From: Umezawaea sp049997955
GTDB taxonomy: Bacteria; Actinomycetota; Actinomycetes; Mycobacteriales; Pseudonocardiaceae
Length of the DNA: 64,000 nucleotides
Assembly: GCA_049997955.1 (NCBI GenBank)
Contig: JAEBDY010000008.1
Coordinates: 414,295 to 478,294 of the forward strand
Reading direction: 5' to 3'
A program made the translations under genes and the position numbers. The notes under the pieces were generated by a model. The model ran no database searches. It saw only the letters and a list, made by a program, of their open reading frames with translations, and was not told the DNA's origin. Positions 25,919 to 34,701 of the stretch are shown here, one piece after another (the first letter of the stretch is position 1; each line of letters begins with the position of its first letter).

Positions 25919-25955
25919 ACGACCCATGTCCGCGCATTCCGCGGACATGGGTCGT
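25919..25955 (-). terminator. ssrA: Terminator of tmRNA
   Basis: A perfect 16-bp stem (ACGACCCATGTCCGCG, loop CATTC) sits just beyond the 3' end of tmRNA and on the minus strand is followed by TTTCGTTGT. Confidence 0.85.
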
Positions 25956-25962
25956 TCAGACG

Positions 25963-26333
25963 TGGAGGTGCCGGGAATCGAACCCGGGTCCTTCGCCGGC
26001 TCATCAGGGCTTCTCCGTGCGCAGTCAACTACGTCTCTACTCGGCCCCACCGATCACGTTGACAAGTCCGGTGTGACAGGCCCAGACACTGTGGGATTCC
26101 CAACCAGTTCCCGTGCCCGGAACTGGAGGTGAGCCTCCTAGCTGATGCCGGGATCCGGAACGGAGGCGCTTCCGGGCCGACAGCGTTTTCCCTAGCCTCA
26201 GGCGGCGAGGGCGAACGCGCGCTGGTCGTTAGACTTGGCGCTTATAGGTTTGCGATGACGCTTACGGTGGTCTCTCGCCTGCACCGGCACGCTTCCCCTG
26301 AATCAACGAACAAAGTCGAAACCGTTCACCCCC
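25963..26333 (-). ncRNA. ssrA: Transfer-messenger RNA (tmRNA)
   Basis: The 5' end GGGGGTGAACGGTTTCGAC (26333 downward) pairs through GGGGGTG with CACCTCC at the 3' end. The T-arm GGGTTCGATTCCC is intact; CCA is not encoded. The resume frame at 26239-26198 encodes the tag AKSNDQRAFALAA followed by TGA, ending in the ALAA degron typical of actinobacteria. It rescues stalled ribosomes with SmpB, whose gene lies 3 kb away on the same strand. Confidence 0.96.
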
Positions 26334-26503
26334 GTCGGGTGTTGCCGTGTACCTGGGTACAGCATAACGCTCCGGGGCCGCCGTCTCATCCCAATAGGCT
26401 TGGTAGGGCTGGCCCCACCTCCGGCACGCTGGCCTACCTGATGGTTCGGGGCCCGCGTTCCGGTGATGCTGGTCTGGCACACCAAGCGGACCTAGGCGGG
26501 GAC

Positions 26504-27757
26504 ATGACGACGCGAGCATCTTCGAAGATCGCCAAGACCAGCGTGTTCCTGCTGGTCAACCTCTTCTTCAGCACGCTGTGGTTCGTGCTGCTCGTCACCA
26601 TGTTCACCGTCAGCGTCGGCTTGGCGATCGTCTGGGTCGGGGTGCCGCTGCTGGCGGTGACGCTGGTGCTGGCGCGCGGCGCGTCGACGTTCGAGCGGGC
26701 GTGGACGCGGACGATGCTGGAGGTCGACATCCCGTCGCCGTACCGGCCGCTGCCCGACGAGGGTGGGCTGCTGCCGAAGATGAAGGCGGTGGTCACCGAT
26801 CCCGCGAGCTGGCGCGACTTCGGCTACTGGATGCTGATGTTCCCGGTGAGCATCGTCGAGTTCACCGCGATGGTCGTGTTCTGGCCGGTGGTGCTGTGCC
26901 TGATCGCGTACCCGTTCTACTACACCAACCTGCCCACGTACTTCATCGTGGACCTCCCCGACGGCGGCGAGTGGGCGGTCAACTCGTTCTCCAGCGCTCT
27001 GCTCGTGACGGTCGTCGGCCTGCTGCTCGGTCTGCTCACGCTGCCGCTGGTGCGCGGCCTGGGCCGCATGCACGGCCTGCTGGCCTCGTGGGCGCTCGGC
27101 CCGTCCCGCACCGCCGTGCTGTCGGCCGAGACGAAGCGGCTGGTGGCGAGCCGGGCGCGCGGCGTCGACTCGGCCGAGGCGGAGCGCAGGCGCATCGAAC
27201 GGGACCTGCACGACGGCGCGCAGCAGCGGCTGGTGTCGGTCGCGATGACGCTGGGCCGGGCGAAGACGAAGATGGAGTCCGACCCGGAGGCGGCCCGCGA
27301 GCTGATCGCCGAGGCGCACACCGACGCCAAGCTGGCGATCTCCGAACTGCGCGACCTGGCCCGCGGCATCTACCCGTCGGTGCTGGGCGACCGCGGGCTC
27401 GACCCGGCGCTGTCGTCGCTGATCTCGAAGTGCCCGATCCCGGTCGACCTGAGCGTGGACGTGGAGCCCCGACCGCCGACGGCCGTGGAGAGCGCGGCCT
27501 ACTTCACCGTCGCCGAGACGCTGACGAACATCGCCAAGCACGCGGACGCCACCCGTGCGCAGGTGCGCGTGACGCGGACCGACCACTCGGTGGTCGTGGA
27601 GGTCACGGACAACGGCAAGGGCGGCGCCGAGGTGCGTCCGGGTGGTGGGCTCGCGGGGCTCGCGGACCGGGCTGCCACCATTGACGGCGTGGTCGTCGTG
27701 GTCAGCCCCGTCGGAGGGCCGACAGTGATCCGGACGGAGCTGCCGTGCGCGTGGTGA
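26504..27757 (+). CDS. Sensor histidine kinase (HisKA_3/NarX type)
   Basis: The 417-residue protein from ATG 26504 has an N-terminal putative sensor with four or more membrane segments (about 10-60 and 105-185) and two extracellular loops. The HisKA_3 dimerisation helix carries the phospho-acceptor His236 in RRIERDLHDGAQQRLV. A HATPase_c domain follows with ETLTNIAKHADAT (N box) and VEVTDNGKGG (G1). The response regulator starts inside its last 13 bp, so the two are translated together. The signal is unknown; actinobacterial relatives often sense cell-envelope stress. Confidence 0.9.
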   Translation: MTTRASSKIAKTSVFLLVNLFFSTLWFVLLVTMFTVSVGLAIVWVGVPLLAVTLVLARGASTFERAWTRTMLEVDIPSPYRPLPDEGGLLPKMKAVVTDPASWRDFGYWMLMFPVSIVEFTAMVVFWPVVLCLIAYPFYYTNLPTYFIVDLPDGGEWAVNSFSSALLVTVVGLLLGLLTLPLVRGLGRMHGLLASWALGPSRTAVLSAETKRLVASRARGVDSAEAERRRIERDLHDGAQQRLVSVAMTLGRAKTKMESDPEAARELIAEAHTDAKLAISELRDLARGIYPSVLGDRGLDPALSSLISKCPIPVDLSVDVEPRPPTAVESAAYFTVAETLTNIAKHADATRAQVRVTRTDHSVVVEVTDNGKGGAEVRPGGGLAGLADRAATIDGVVVVVSPVGGPTVIRTELPCAW

Positions 27758-28389
27758 TCGCGGAGGACTCGGTCCTCCTGCGGGTGGGGGTCCAGCGGTT
27801 GCTGGCCGACGAGGGCATCGAGACGGTGGCCGCCGTGGAGGACGGGGTGGCGCTGCTCAAGGCCATCGAGGAGCACAAGCCGGACCTGGCGCTGGTGGAC
27901 GTGCGGATGCCCCCGACGTTCACCGACGAGGGGCTGCGGGCGGCGATCGAGGCCCGCAAGCGCATCCCGAACCTGCCGGTGCTGGTGCTCTCGCAGTACG
28001 TGGAGGAGCGCTACGCGGTCGAACTGCTGGCCGGTGGCGCGAGCGGCGTCGGGTACCTGCTCAAGGAGCGGGTGGCCGACGTCGCCGAGTTCGTCGCGGC
28101 CGTGCGCCGGGTCGCCGACGGCGGCACGAGCATCGACCACGAGGTCATCACGCAGCTGATGGCCCGCAGCAAGCGCAACCCGGTCGACTCGCTGACCGCG
28201 CGGGAGCGGGAGGTGCTCGGTCTGATGGCCGAGGGGTTCTCGAACGCGGCGATCGCGGCGGCGCTGGTGGTGTCCGACGGTGCCGTCGAGAAGCACGTGG
28301 GCAACATCTTCGCGAAGCTCGGCCTGGAGCCCAGCACTTCGGAGCACCGAAGGGTTCGCGCGGTGCTCGCCTACCTCGACATCGGGTAG
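27745..28389 (+). CDS. NarL/FixJ-family response regulator
   Basis: The 214-residue protein has a receiver domain with acidic pocket (AED at 6-8), phospho-acceptor Asp52 in LALVDVRMPP and conserved Lys in YLLKERV. The C-terminal LuxR-type HTH (about 150-205) reads LTAREREVLGLMAEGFSN and SDGAVEKHVGNIFAKLGL. The GTG start overlaps the kinase gene by 13 bp. Its 3' end overlaps the convergent amidohydrolase gene by 19 bp. Confidence 0.92.
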   Translation: MRVVIAEDSVLLRVGVQRLLADEGIETVAAVEDGVALLKAIEEHKPDLALVDVRMPPTFTDEGLRAAIEARKRIPNLPVLVLSQYVEERYAVELLAGGASGVGYLLKERVADVAEFVAAVRRVADGGTSIDHEVITQLMARSKRNPVDSLTAREREVLGLMAEGFSNAAIAAALVVSDGAVEKHVGNIFAKLGLEPSTSEHRRVRAVLAYLDIG

Positions 28390-29213
28390 CCGAGGAGCCG
28401 CGCCGGGTTGTCGTGCAGCACCGCGCGCAGGAACGGCGTGCCCAGGCGGTCGTCGGAGGACGCCCAGCCCGCGATGGCGCGCAACTGCTCCGCGTAGGAG
28501 TACGGGATGTTCGGGAAGTCCGAGCCCAGCACGATCCGGTCCGGCACGTCCGCGATCCGCGCCGTCCAGTCCGGCGGCAGCGGCTGGTTCCGCTCGGTGA
28601 ACGGCACGCCGACCATCGTGGTGTCCAGGTGCACCCGCGGGTACCGGGCGACCAGGTCCAGCGCGGCGCCGTACTCCGGCATCCCGGCGTGCGCGATGAC
28701 GGCGGTGAGCCCCGGGTGCCGCCGCAGCACGGCCTCGTAGCGGTCCAGCCCGGTGTGCACGCCCGGCAACGGCCCGTGGCCGCAGTGCACGACGACGGGC
28801 ACGCCCGCCTCGGCGAGCAGCCCCCACGCGGCGTCCAGCAGCGGGTCGGCGGGGTCGTACGCACCCACCTGCACGTGCGCCTTGACGCACCGCGCGCCCG
28901 CGTCGAGGGCCTTGGCGAGGTAGATCTCCACCCCCGGCTCGGGGAACAGGGTGGCCGTCGGCACGGCTCCCGGCGTGCGCTGCCCGAAGTCGACGGCCCA
29001 CTCGGTGAGCCACTCCCCCATGCCGGGCTTGTGCGGGTACACCAGCGGGGCGAAACCAACCACGCCGAGCGCCCGCAGGCGGTCGAGGCGCTCCGGTTCG
29101 GTGAGCCGGTAGTGGATCGGCCACGCCACGCCGTAGTGCGCGGCGGCGCGGTCGAAGAACGCCCACACCTTCGCGAGCACCCGTTCGGGCATGAAGTGCA
29201 CGTGCAGGTCCAC
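28371..29213 (-). CDS. Amidohydrolase-family metal-dependent hydrolase
   Basis: The 280-residue TIM-barrel protein has metal-ligand motifs LVDLHVHFMPE at the start, VVVHCGHGPL, VIAHAGMPEYG and a final Asp in VLGSDFPNIPYS. This is the amidohydrolase_2 pattern (decarboxylase/hydrolase group). The start is uncertain: GTG 29213 is the first usable codon at the domain, and the region upstream is the smpB terminator hairpin. It follows smpB on the same strand. The substrate is not evident. Confidence 0.8.
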   Translation of the reverse strand: MDLHVHFMPERVLAKVWAFFDRAAAHYGVAWPIHYRLTEPERLDRLRALGVVGFAPLVYPHKPGMGEWLTEWAVDFGQRTPGAVPTATLFPEPGVEIYLAKALDAGARCVKAHVQVGAYDPADPLLDAAWGLLAEAGVPVVVHCGHGPLPGVHTGLDRYEAVLRRHPGLTAVIAHAGMPEYGAALDLVARYPRVHLDTTMVGVPFTERNQPLPPDWTARIADVPDRIVLGSDFPNIPYSYAEQLRAIAGWASSDDRLGTPFLRAVLHDNPARLLGYPMSR

Positions 29214-29221
29214 GAGACCGG

Positions 29222-29255
29222 GAAGTCCCAGGCCGGTGACCCAGCCTGGGACTTC
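29222..29255 (-). terminator. Hairpin downstream of smpB
   Basis: A 12-bp perfect stem (GAAGTCCCAGGC with its complement) around a 10-nt loop lies 21 bp after the smpB stop and just before the amidohydrolase start. No T-run follows, so some read-through into the amidohydrolase is likely. Confidence 0.6.
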
Positions 29256-29275
29256 CTCGTCGTTCTCGGGCCCGT

Positions 29276-29761
29276 TCAGTACCGACCCCCGCGGCCCTTC
29301 AGCGCCCGGCCGTACGCCTTCTGGATGTCGCGGTCGGCATCGCGCTTGGCGATGTCCTGGCGCTTGTCGTAGGACTTCTTGCCCTTCGCCAGCGCCAGCT
29401 CGATCTTCACGTACCCGTCGCTGAAGTACATCGACAGCGGGATCAGGCTCAGACCGCTCTCCTTGGTCTTGCCGATCAGCCGCTCGATCTCGCCCTTGTG
29501 CAGCAGGAGCTTCCGCCTGCGCCGCACCTCGTGGTTGGTCCACGTCCCCGCCACGTACTCGGGGATGTGCAGCGCGTGCAACCAGATCTCGCCGTCGTCG
29601 ACCTGGGCGAAGGCGTCCACAAGGGACGCCCGCCCGAGCCTGAGGCTCTTCACCTCGGTGCCGACGAGCACGACACCCGCTTCGAAGACGTCGAGGATGG
29701 TGTAGTCGTGTCGAGCCTTGCGGTTCGACGCGATCACCTTCCTGCCGCGTTCCTTGACCAT
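29276..29761 (-). CDS. smpB: SsrA-binding protein SmpB
   Basis: The 161-residue OB-fold protein has family motifs at the start (IASNRKARHDYTILD), GTEVKSLR, HIPEY and the basic C-terminal tail KRDADRDIQKAYGR, which folds in the decoding centre. It binds tmRNA and delivers it to stalled ribosomes; ssrA lies 3 kb downstream on the same strand. It is the fourth gene of the conserved prfB-ftsE-ftsX-smpB series and begins 29 bp after ftsX. Confidence 0.97.
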   Translation of the reverse strand: MVKERGRKVIASNRKARHDYTILDVFEAGVVLVGTEVKSLRLGRASLVDAFAQVDDGEIWLHALHIPEYVAGTWTNHEVRRRRKLLLHKGEIERLIGKTKESGLSLIPLSMYFSDGYVKIELALAKGKKSYDKRQDIAKRDADRDIQKAYGRALKGRGGRY

Positions 29762-29790
29762 GATGCGACTTTACGTGACCGGGCCAGCGG

Positions 29791-30693
29791 TTAAAGCCGG
29801 ACGTACAGGCGCAGGGTGACGTAGCCGGTCAAGGCCGAGATCAGCACCGACACGCCGAACAGGATCGGCGCGATGATCAGCACGTCGAGCTGCCCGAGTG
29901 TCGGCAGGATGCCGGACGAGAACAGGTCGCCGAGCACCCGGTCGAGGATGAACGCCTTGAACAGGACCAGGCCCACGACCGAGACGATGGCGCCGATGAT
30001 GCCCGCGACCACCGCCTCGATGAGGAACGGCAGCTGCGTGTACCACCGCGTCGCGCCCACCAGGCGCATGATGCCGACCTCTGTTCGCCGCGTGTACGCG
30101 GAGACCTGGATCGTGTTGGAGATCAGCAGCAGGGCGGCCAGCGCCTGCAGCAACGCCAGGAAGAGCGCGCCGTCGCGGACGCCGTTGAGCACGTTGAACA
30201 GCCGGTCCAGGAACTTGCCCTGGTCGTCGACGCTCTTCACGCCCGCCTTGCCGGAGAACTCCTGCACGATGACGTCCGCGCGCTCCGGGTCTTCGAGCTT
30301 CACCCGGAACGTGGCCGGGATGGCCTCCGGGCGGGCCAGCTTCACCAGTTCCGGCTGCGCCTCGAAGATCCGCTTGAAGCGCTCGAAGCCCTTCTCCCGG
30401 TTCTCGAAGACGACGGTCTCGACGCCGGACGTCTTCTCCAGGGAGGTGCGCAGACCGGAGCACGGCTGGCTGGAGCAGTCGAGGTCGTTCGCGCTGACGT
30501 CGTTGGTGAGCAGGACCGCTACTTCGAGCTTGCCCTGGTAGTTGGCCTGCATCTTGTCGACCATGCGGACGACGAGCAAACCACCACCGAGCAGGCCGAG
30601 CGAGATAGCGGTCGTGAGGATCATCGCGATGGTCATCGTGACGTTCCGGCGCAGGCCGGTGACGACCTCGCTGAACACGAAGCTGGTACGCAT
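29791..30693 (-). CDS. ftsX: Cell-division permease-like protein FtsX
   Basis: The 300-residue protein has the FtsX topology: one N-terminal membrane helix (about 20-42), a large extracellular domain (about 43-170) containing one Cys pair (DCSSQPCSG), and three C-terminal helices (about 175-290). The TM2 region SNTIQVSAYTRRTEVGIMRL and VGATRWYTQLPF are characteristic. With FtsE it activates peptidoglycan hydrolases at the septum. It lies 43 bp downstream of ftsE. Confidence 0.95.
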   Translation of the reverse strand: MRTSFVFSEVVTGLRRNVTMTIAMILTTAISLGLLGGGLLVVRMVDKMQANYQGKLEVAVLLTNDVSANDLDCSSQPCSGLRTSLEKTSGVETVVFENREKGFERFKRIFEAQPELVKLARPEAIPATFRVKLEDPERADVIVQEFSGKAGVKSVDDQGKFLDRLFNVLNGVRDGALFLALLQALAALLLISNTIQVSAYTRRTEVGIMRLVGATRWYTQLPFLIEAVVAGIIGAIVSVVGLVLFKAFILDRVLGDLFSSGILPTLGQLDVLIIAPILFGVSVLISALTGYVTLRLYVRL

Positions 30694-30736
30694 CGGGGGT
30701 GGCGTTCCTTGGGGTCGGGGAAAGGAGTGCGGGGTG

Positions 30737-31426
30737 CTAGCGGCCTACGCCGTACACGCCCCGCGCGTCGTCGCGGACGACTCGGCCGTTGTCGAGCTCG
30801 ACAACGCGCCGCCGCATGGAGTCGACGATTCCGTGGTCGTGGGTGGCCATCACGACGGTCGTGCCGGTGCGGTTGATCCGCTCCAGCAGCAGCATGATGT
30901 CCTGGCTGGTGTCGGGGTCCAGGTTTCCGGTCGGCTCGTCGGCGATGAGCACGAGCGGGCGGTTCACGAACGCGCGCGCGATGGCCACGCGCTGCTGCTC
31001 ACCACCGGACAACTCGTGCGGCAGGCGGTCCGCCTTGCCCTCGAGACCCACCAGCTGCAGCACCTCGGGCACCACCTTGACGATGGTGTTCTTGGGCTTG
31101 CCGATGACCTCGAGCGCGAACGCGACGTTCTCCGCCACGGTCTTCTGGGCCAGCAGTCGGAAGTCCTGGAAGACGCAGCCGATGGACTGGCGCAGGCGGG
31201 GGACCCTGCGCCGGGACATCTTCGCGACATCGAAGTTGGACACGTAGACGCGTCCCTTGCTCGGTACCTCTTCACGGAGCAACAAGCGCAAGAACGTGGA
31301 TTTTCCGGACCCGGAAGGTCCGATGAGGAACACGAACTCGCCCTTGTCCATCTCGACCGAGACGTCGTCGAGTGCGGGGCGCGTGGAGGTCTTGTAGACC
31401 TTGGAAACGTGTTCGAGGCGAATCAC
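30737..31426 (-). CDS. ftsE: Cell-division ATP-binding protein FtsE
   Basis: The 229-residue ABC ATPase has Walker A GPSGSGKST, signature ELSGGEQQRVAIARA, Walker B VLIADEPTGNLD and the His switch ATHDHG. The sequence is of the FtsE subgroup (DIMLLLERINRTGTTVVMATH). It powers the FtsX membrane partner immediately downstream. Confidence 0.96.
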   Translation of the reverse strand: MIRLEHVSKVYKTSTRPALDDVSVEMDKGEFVFLIGPSGSGKSTFLRLLLREEVPSKGRVYVSNFDVAKMSRRRVPRLRQSIGCVFQDFRLLAQKTVAENVAFALEVIGKPKNTIVKVVPEVLQLVGLEGKADRLPHELSGGEQQRVAIARAFVNRPLVLIADEPTGNLDPDTSQDIMLLLERINRTGTTVVMATHDHGIVDSMRRRVVELDNGRVVRDDARGVYGVGR

Positions 31427-31505
31427 GAGGGCGAAGTCTACCCGTGGCCTGGGTAAAGCCTTCGTCTCGCCCGCTGAAGTGCGGAGCGTGACGATTCGTT
31501 ACCGA

Positions 31506-32609
31506 TCAAGACGACTGCTGCTGCTTACGCCACCGGATGCCCGCCTCGAGGAAGTCGTCGATCTCGCCGTCGAGCACGGCGGACGGGTTGCCCACCTCGT
31601 GCTCGGTCCGGAGGTCCTTGACCATCTGGTACGGGTGCAGCACGTAGGACCGCATCTGGTTGCCCCAGCTGGACCCGGTGTCCTTCAGCGCGTCCATCCG
31701 GTCCTTGTCCTCCTGGCGCTGCCGCTCCAGCAGCTTCGCCTGGAGCACGGCCATCGCGGTCGCCTTGTTCTGCAGCTGCGAGCGCTCGTTCTGGCAGGAC
31801 ACCACGATCCCGGTCGGGATGTGCGTCAACCGCACCGCGGAGTCCGTCGTGTTGACGCCCTGTCCACCAGGACCGGACGACCGGTACACGTCGACGCGGA
31901 GTTCCTTCTCGTCGATCTCGACGTGGTCGGTCTGCTCGACCACCGGCACGACCTCGACGCCCGCGAACGACGTCTGGCGGCGGCCCTGGTTGTCGAACGG
32001 CGAGATGCGCACGAGCCGGTGCGTGCCCTGCTCCACGGACAGCGTGCCGTAGGCGTACGGGGCCGTGACGCGGAACGTGGCGGACTTGATGCCCGCTTCC
32101 TCGGCGTAGGACGTGTCGAACACGTCGACGCCGTAGCCGTGGCGTTCGGCCCAGCGGGAGTACATGCGCAGCAGCATCTCGGCGAAGTCCGCCGCGTCGA
32201 TGCCACCCGCCTCGGCACGCACGGTGATGAGCGCGTTGCGCTCGTCGTACTCGCCGGAGAGGAGCGTGCGGACTTCCAGGGAAGCGATTTCCTCGCGCAG
32301 CTTCGCCCGCTCGCCGTCGGCGTCGGCGATGCTGTCCGCGTCCTCCTCGTCCTCGGCGAGCTCGTACATGATCCCGAGGTCCTCGAGGCGACTGCGCAGG
32401 TTCGTGATGCGGCGGAGCTCACCCTGCTTGTGCGACAGCTCGCTGGTGAGCTTCTGCGCCTTCTCCTGGTCGTTCCACAGGTCCGGGAGGGCGGCCTGCT
32501 CCTCCAGATCGGCGACCTGGGCGCGCAACGTGTCGAGGTCCATCACCGCCTCGATGCTGCCGAGGGTCGCGGAGAGGTCCTTGATGTCTGCTTCGACGTC
32601 CGGGTTCAC
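31506..32609 (-). CDS. prfB: Peptide chain release factor 2
   Basis: The 367-residue RF2 has the stop-recognition tripeptide SPF in VRISPFDNQGRRQTS and the catalytic GGQ in SSGPGGQGVNTTDSAVR. The reading frame is continuous from the ATG; there is no in-frame UGA or Shine-Dalgarno-driven frameshift near codon 25 of the kind that autoregulates prfB in many bacteria. It starts the prfB-ftsE-ftsX-smpB cluster. Confidence 0.97.
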   Translation of the reverse strand: MNPDVEADIKDLSATLGSIEAVMDLDTLRAQVADLEEQAALPDLWNDQEKAQKLTSELSHKQGELRRITNLRSRLEDLGIMYELAEDEEDADSIADADGERAKLREEIASLEVRTLLSGEYDERNALITVRAEAGGIDAADFAEMLLRMYSRWAERHGYGVDVFDTSYAEEAGIKSATFRVTAPYAYGTLSVEQGTHRLVRISPFDNQGRRQTSFAGVEVVPVVEQTDHVEIDEKELRVDVYRSSGPGGQGVNTTDSAVRLTHIPTGIVVSCQNERSQLQNKATAMAVLQAKLLERQRQEDKDRMDALKDTGSSWGNQMRSYVLHPYQMVKDLRTEHEVGNPSAVLDGEIDDFLEAGIRWRKQQQSS

Positions 32610-32669
32610 GACGAAAGATTACGCCGGCACCGGTCGTCGTGAGCGACCGGTGGCCGGGTAACCGGGGCT

Positions 32670-33170
32670 TCAGGCCGTGGGAATGGCGTCCAGCAGCTTC
32701 AGGACGGCCTTCGCGTGCGCGAGGCCGAACTCGGCCACCGCCTTCGCGTAGGGGTCCTCCGCGGTCTTCACCGCGGTCTTGGAGGCCTCCTGCTCGGCTC
32801 CGTACACACCGCGCGCGGTGTCCACGAGGCCCGTCCGCTGCTTCGCCGTCAACGACCCGGCGTGCACCAGGCGGAGGATCAGCGGGCTGCGCAGGTGGTC
32901 AGGACCGGGCTCGGAGAGGAGCCAGTTCTTGAACGCCTTCTTGCCCGCCGCGGTCAGCACGTACTGCTGGCTGGAGCGCGGCCCCTGCTTGCCGAGGCGC
33001 AGCAGTCCGGCTTCGGCGAGCGCGGGCAGCTCGCGGTAGACCTGGCTGCGGGTGACGCTGAAAAACGCGCCGAAGCGCTCTCCGGCCTCAGCCACGAGCT
33101 GGCCACCGGTCTTGGGTCCGTCGTGCAGCAGCCCGAGCAGGGCGGCGGCGGTCGCGTTGAGGTCCGACAT
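32670..33170 (-). CDS. PadR-family transcriptional regulator
   Basis: The 166-residue protein from ATG 33170 has a PadR winged helix (about 8-80: LLGLLHDGPKTGGQLVAEAG, SQVYRELPALAEAGLL) and a C-terminal dimerisation helix region with a Vir-type fold. A 36-bp interval with perfect 9-bp arms spans its own start codon, pointing to autoregulation. It is otherwise alone between prfB and a small zinc protein, so its other targets are unknown. Confidence 0.87.
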   Translation of the reverse strand: MSDLNATAAALLGLLHDGPKTGGQLVAEAGERFGAFFSVTRSQVYRELPALAEAGLLRLGKQGPRSSQQYVLTAAGKKAFKNWLLSEPGPDHLRSPLILRLVHAGSLTAKQRTGLVDTARGVYGAEQEASKTAVKTAEDPYAKAVAEFGLAHAKAVLKLLDAIPTA

Positions 33171-33197
33171 AACACCAACGGTGCCACGATGTCGGAC
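33162..33197. promoter_or_regulatory. PadR operator candidate overlapping the start codon
   Basis: GTCCGACAT at 33162-33170 is exactly inverted as ATGTCGGAC at 33189-33197, with 18 bp between. The left arm includes the padR start codon. Just upstream a related motif TGTCCAC occurs twice (33201 and 33222 regions). Confidence 0.65.
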
Positions 33198-33586
33198 CGC
33201 TGTCCACAATGGTCAACCGTTCTGTCCACTGTGGCTGATCACGGGCTAGTGGTATTGGGCCATGCGGAGCAACGGAAAGCTTCGTACGGTGACGACGAGC
33301 TGATCGACACCACGCTTTCGGCCCCTTGACCGCCCTCGTCCATCTCGCGTGGAAAATCCCTTGAGGACAAGAGAACTCGGCCGCGCACCGACCCCGCTCA
33401 CTCGAACGGCAGCAAACAACACCCCCGATCTCACCCGCCGCAGCCGAACGGCTCCCATCCGACCACCGGGCGTTCGCACAACCGGCTGGACTTCGCCACG
33501 AGGACTGGCGCGACCCCCCAGGCCTGGAACGATCAGTCTTGGCGCGGGACCTGGTCGGGAACCCGCCCGAGTCGGAGGTGCGGGAG
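33198..33586. other. Intergenic region without a gene
   Basis: About 390 bp between padR and the small zinc protein. Apart from the TGTCCAC repeats near padR I see no convincing coding frame, RNA or terminator. Confidence 0.5.
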
Positions 33587-33799
33587 ATGGGCATCAAGTG
33601 GATGGACGGCAAGGTCGCTCGTGGCGCCAAGGTCGTACGAGGCGCACGGGCGTGGGCGAGCGGCACCATCCCCGAGCAGTCGGGCAAGGACGAGTGCATG
33701 GTGTGCGGCAAGCAGATCCGCCGCAGCCGCAACGTCAGCGGAGAGGGCCGGATCTGCTCCCTGGCGTGCAACCAGTACTGGGTGGAGAACATGAGCTGA
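33587..33799 (+). CDS. Small zinc-finger-like protein
   Basis: The 70-residue basic protein from ATG 33587 has GGAGG 8 bp upstream. The N-terminal half is rich in Lys/Arg (GKVARGAKVVRGARAWASG). The C-terminal half has CMVCGKQIRR and ICSLACNQYW, a CxxC...CxxxC set that likely binds one zinc. I do not recognise a named family. A strong terminator follows 22 bp after the stop, which supports a real single-gene unit. Confidence 0.65.
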   Translation: MGIKWMDGKVARGAKVVRGARAWASGTIPEQSGKDECMVCGKQIRRSRNVSGEGRICSLACNQYWVENMS

Positions 33800-33821
33800 C
33801 CCAGGAGCACCACAGCACCAG

Positions 33822-33855
33822 AAGAGGCCCGCCCCACCAGGGACACGGGCCTCTT
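33822..33855 (+). terminator. Terminator after the small zinc protein
   Basis: AAGAGGCCCG pairs with CGGGCCTCTT around a 14-nt loop and is followed by CCGCATTTTT, a typical intrinsic terminator. Confidence 0.85.
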
Positions 33856-33859
33856 CCGC

Positions 33860-34550
33860 ATTTTTCGGGTAACCACCCCACCTCACGAACACCACCAGCC
33901 CCACCAGAGCCCAAGCAGGACCGCACAACTCGACCAACCGCACCAAGCCACCAAACGCGCCACCAACACCACCACAAGCAGCCCACACAAGCCGACCCAC
34001 ACAGCCAAACGGAAGCACGCAATCAACCGCTACAGCAAAGCGGAAGCACGCACCCCAGGGGAGTCCAGACCCCTCCCTGCCCCCGATCCCCAGCGCCCTC
34101 ATGTCCGTCCGCTACGGGTCAAGGCATCTTTCCCGCCTTGACGCGGCGCGGACGGACATGAAGACAATCGCGCAACGGGGGGACCCAAACTCCCATAGCG
34201 GGCCCCACACAGCCGACGACCGCACAAACAGGACCCGAAAGCCGCAGGGACAAGCAGCGGAGGACCGAACAAGCCCGAAGACCCCAACCGCGAACCCGGA
34301 CCGACAGGACACCAAGTCCGACCTAAAGGGTCACCGAAGAAGTCACGGACCCAGCAGCACGAGCAAGGGACCGAAAACCGGCCCAGGAAGCTCGGAAAGC
34401 CCTCCAAGAGCCAGAGGTCACAGGATCCGAGCCACGAGCACCGCCGACAGGAACACGGGACCAGCACCCAGCAGCTAGCTCAACCACCCAGCGGCCAAGC
34501 AACCCACAGCATCAGCACGACCAGGTCTCCAAACAACACCCCGACCACCC
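33860..34550. other. Gene-poor AC-rich stretch
   Basis: About 700 bp of strongly strand-asymmetric sequence, with many CCA, ACC and CAA words and few T. The open frames on both strands are low-complexity (Pro/Thr/His or Gly/Trp/Val rich) and share no family, so I consider it noncoding. One palindromic element, GTCCGTCCGC with its inverse around 34105-34160, can form a hairpin. Confidence 0.6.
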
Positions 34551-34554
34551 GACC

Positions 34555-34650
34555 AGGCCACAGGCCACAGGCCACAGGCCACAGGCCACAGGCCACAGGC
34601 CACAGGCCACAGGCCACAGGCCACAGGCCACAGGCCACAGGCCACAGGCC
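34555..34650. repeat. Heptanucleotide satellite (CCACAGG)n
   Basis: An uninterrupted run of the 7-bp unit CCACAGG, about 13.7 copies over 96 bp. On the minus strand it can be read as a repeated LWPVACG peptide, but no real gene encloses it. Such arrays change length by slippage. It ends 5 bp before the terminator of the first initiator tRNA. Confidence 0.95.
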
Positions 34651-34655
34651 CAATG

Positions 34656-34690
34656 AAAAATCCCCGCCCGGCCAATGGCCAGACGGGGAT
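34656..34690 (-). terminator. Terminator of the first tRNA-fMet
   Basis: On the minus strand ATCCCCGTCTGGCC pairs, with one mismatch and a G-T pair, with GGCCGGGCGGGGAT around a 3-nt loop and runs into TTTTT. Confidence 0.85.
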
Positions 34691-34701
34691 CTCCCAATTT
34701 G

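Noticed and set aside
34555..34650. CRISPR array suspected from the regular repeat
   Set aside because: The unit is 7 bp with no spacers; it is a simple satellite.
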